NCBI GenBank assembly: GCA_035254305.1
Contig: DATFAS010000131.1
Coordinates: forward strand, 1 to 14,927
Source of the DNA: DATFAS01 sp035254305
Lineage (GTDB): Bacteria > Bacillota > Bacilli > Aneurinibacillales > RAOX-1
Direction of reading: 5' to 3'
Length of the DNA: 14,927 nucleotides
Positions 13,713-14,927 of this stretch are shown here, one piece after another. Position 1 is the stretch's first letter, and each line of letters starts with the position of its first letter. The notes below the pieces were generated by a model. That model was not told where the DNA came from. It ran no database searches and saw nothing but the letters and a program-made list of their open reading frames with translations. The position numbers and the translations under genes were made by a program.

Positions 13713-14588
13713 ATGAAAAACAATATATTAGGTTCTATATATTTAGCGATGGCTGCCAGCATTTGGGGTGGTATGTACGTTGTTGTAAAAATTGTAGTAT
13801 CGGTCATATCTCCACTGGAACTGGTTTGGATGCGCTATTTAGTGGCCATTGTCACGCTTCTAGTGGTTGGATTGATAACCCGACAAAAATGGAAAATCAA
13901 TAAACGTGATTTCTTTATAATCATAGCTATTGGGGTTATTGGTAATGCTATTTCTATCGTTACTCAGGAAACAGGTACAATGCTATCCTCAGCACAAATG
14001 GGTGCAATAATAACTTCTTCAACGCCAGCATTTATGGTTATTTTTGCTCGTCTAATTCTTAAAGAACAGTTGACTTTAAAAAAGGGACTCTCTGTTTTTT
14101 TAGCGACAATAGGGGTTTTTCTCATTGTTGGAGTGGGTCATGTGAATCTATCCAGTAAACTTGGTGGTATTTCACTTCTTATTGCTGCATTAACATGGGC
14201 ACTTATGTCTGTACTTGTAAAGCGTGTACCAAGAGAATATTCACAAATTGTGGTAACCACCTATTCCATCTTGGTAGCTCTAATTGTATTGACTCCTTTT
14301 GTTTTACCACGTTTACATTTAATTCCTATCTCCCAACTTACTCACCCAGCTATTTGGGGAGGCGTCTTGTATTTGGGTATAGTTTCAACGGCAGGTGGAT
14401 TTCTTCTGTGGAATCGAGGATTACAAATGCTCAACGCCTCAAGTGGAGGGCTATTTTTCTTCTTTCAACCAGTAGTTGGAGCATTACTCGGATGGCTTAT
14501 TCTAGGAGAGAACTTGGGTGTAACGTTCTGGATTGGCTCTATCCTAATTCTTATTGGTGTATTATTTGCTATTAACGATAAAAAATAG
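13713..14588 (+). CDS. DMT-superfamily (EamA) transporter with ten membrane segments
   Basis: The 291-residue protein has two EamA halves, about 6-138 and 150-286, each with five helices. The family marks are ASIWGGMYVVVK (15-26) at the start of the first half, SSTPAFMVIFARLILKEQL (102-120) at its end, TWALMSVLVKRV (161-172), and FQPVVGALLGWLILGENL (251-268), the matching end of the second half. Members export amino acids, nucleosides, metabolites or drugs, usually with protons; the substrate cannot be told here. The ATG at 13713 lies 10 bases after GGAGGG (13697-13702), the same site that the leader RNA can hide. The gene stands alone, between the divergent CBS gene and a terminator. The leader peptide upstream suggests its translation is inducible, as for resistance or efflux genes. 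Confidence 0.9.
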   Translation: MKNNILGSIYLAMAASIWGGMYVVVKIVVSVISPLELVWMRYLVAIVTLLVVGLITRQKWKINKRDFFIIIAIGVIGNAISIVTQETGTMLSSAQMGAIITSSTPAFMVIFARLILKEQLTLKKGLSVFLATIGVFLIVGVGHVNLSSKLGGISLLIAALTWALMSVLVKRVPREYSQIVVTTYSILVALIVLTPFVLPRLHLIPISQLTHPAIWGGVLYLGIVSTAGGFLLWNRGLQMLNASSGGLFFFFQPVVGALLGWLILGENLGVTFWIGSILILIGVLFAINDKK

Positions 14589-14596
14589 TATCTTTT

Positions 14597-14628
14597 AAAA
14601 CCCTTCATTATAGCTGAAGGGTTTTTTC
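14597..14628 (+). terminator. Rho-independent terminator of the DMT transporter gene
   Basis: AAAACCCTTCA (14597-14607) pairs perfectly with TGAAGGGTTTT (14615-14625), 7-base loop, in a run of six T. Confidence 0.93.
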
Positions 14629-14639
14629 TTTGAAAAACA

Positions 14640-14927
14640 ATCTTTTAGCAAGTGAGATCTCATTACCTAATTTTTTCCGCCTGAGAGATATTTTTTTGGA
14701 TTTCCACCATCATAGACTGAAATAGACTGATTCAGGGGGATCTGCTTCTATGTTTTCCTTGATATAATAAAAGAAAATATTTAAAAAAATTAATTCATTT
14801 GGTATAATATAACCTGAATTATTCATAGTAACTTACTGATAACCTTGTAAATGCTCATTTATCAGGTAACCCAGCTAATTTAGTCATTCACCAAATAAAT
14901 GAAAAAAGAATCCATTTCTGATAAGGT
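14640..14927. other. Right-edge intergenic region, possibly with the start of another gene
   Basis: No complete gene is present on either strand. After the promoter at 14780-14808, CTGATAA (14836-14842) can pair with TTATCAG (14859-14865). A second CTGATAA at 14918-14924 could compete for the same partner. An ATG at 14899 opens a frame (MKKESISDKV) that runs off the window without a good ribosome site, so a gene starting here is only a possibility. Confidence 0.3.
14780..14808 (+). promoter_or_regulatory. Outward-facing promoter near the right edge
   Basis: TTTAAA (14780-14785) and TATAAT (14803-14808) are 17 bases apart, and a TGG before the -10 (14800-14802) makes it an extended -10. A start near 14815 would give about 84 bases of leader before an ATG at 14899. 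Confidence 0.5.

Overview
The window is AT-rich, has strong AGGAGG-type ribosome binding sites and carries families typical of Bacillota: a DUF3231 protein, CBO0543-like membrane proteins, a GlnR/TnrA-type operator and BcrA-like ABC ATPases. It reads as chromosomal DNA from a spore-forming member of the Bacillales. A Brevibacillus/Paenibacillaceae-like host is my guess; there is no rRNA or other decisive marker. I see no tRNA, rRNA, insertion sequence, phage gene or CRISPR array.

Layout. (a) 1-248: left edge with a terminator for an upstream gene. (b) 249-995: a PF04909-type amidohydrolase. (c) 1066-8383: a tightly packed run, probably one operon. It starts at a -10 element followed by a perfect 14-bp palindrome, then encodes a secreted protein, an ABC-2 ATPase and permease, a sensor histidine kinase, an OmpR-type response regulator, and a membrane-domain/FAD-oxidoreductase fusion. 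The last gene is broken by one missing A in a run of five. A 15-bp perfect terminator closes the run. (d) 8471-10320: glnK-amtB (PII protein and ammonium transporter) behind a near-perfect GlnR/TnrA box, closed by a terminator. (e) 10431-12810: small membrane proteins (two CBO0543-like), a DUF3231 protein and another small membrane protein. (f) 12863-13406, minus strand: a cysteine-rich two-CBS-domain protein with its own terminator and a possible promoter. (g) 13517-14625: a DMT/EamA transporter preceded by a promoter, an 18-codon leader ORF and a leader RNA that can hide the transporter's Shine-Dalgarno sequence, then a terminator. (h) 14640-14927: intergenic, with an outward promoter and perhaps the first codons of another gene.

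How it works together. Region (c) looks like a cell-envelope stress or antimicrobial-peptide/lipid response module. A kinase with a full extracellular sensor and its regulator sit with an ABC exporter and a secreted partner, and the oxidoreductase may be a downstream effector. Region (d) is a nitrogen-limitation module: AmtB imports ammonium and GlnK gates it. In region (g) the leader peptide ends in Arg-Pro-stop, as TnaC does, and those two codons are complementary to the transporter's Shine-Dalgarno sequence. This suggests ribosome-stalling control of an exporter and is the best candidate here for an undescribed regulatory system.
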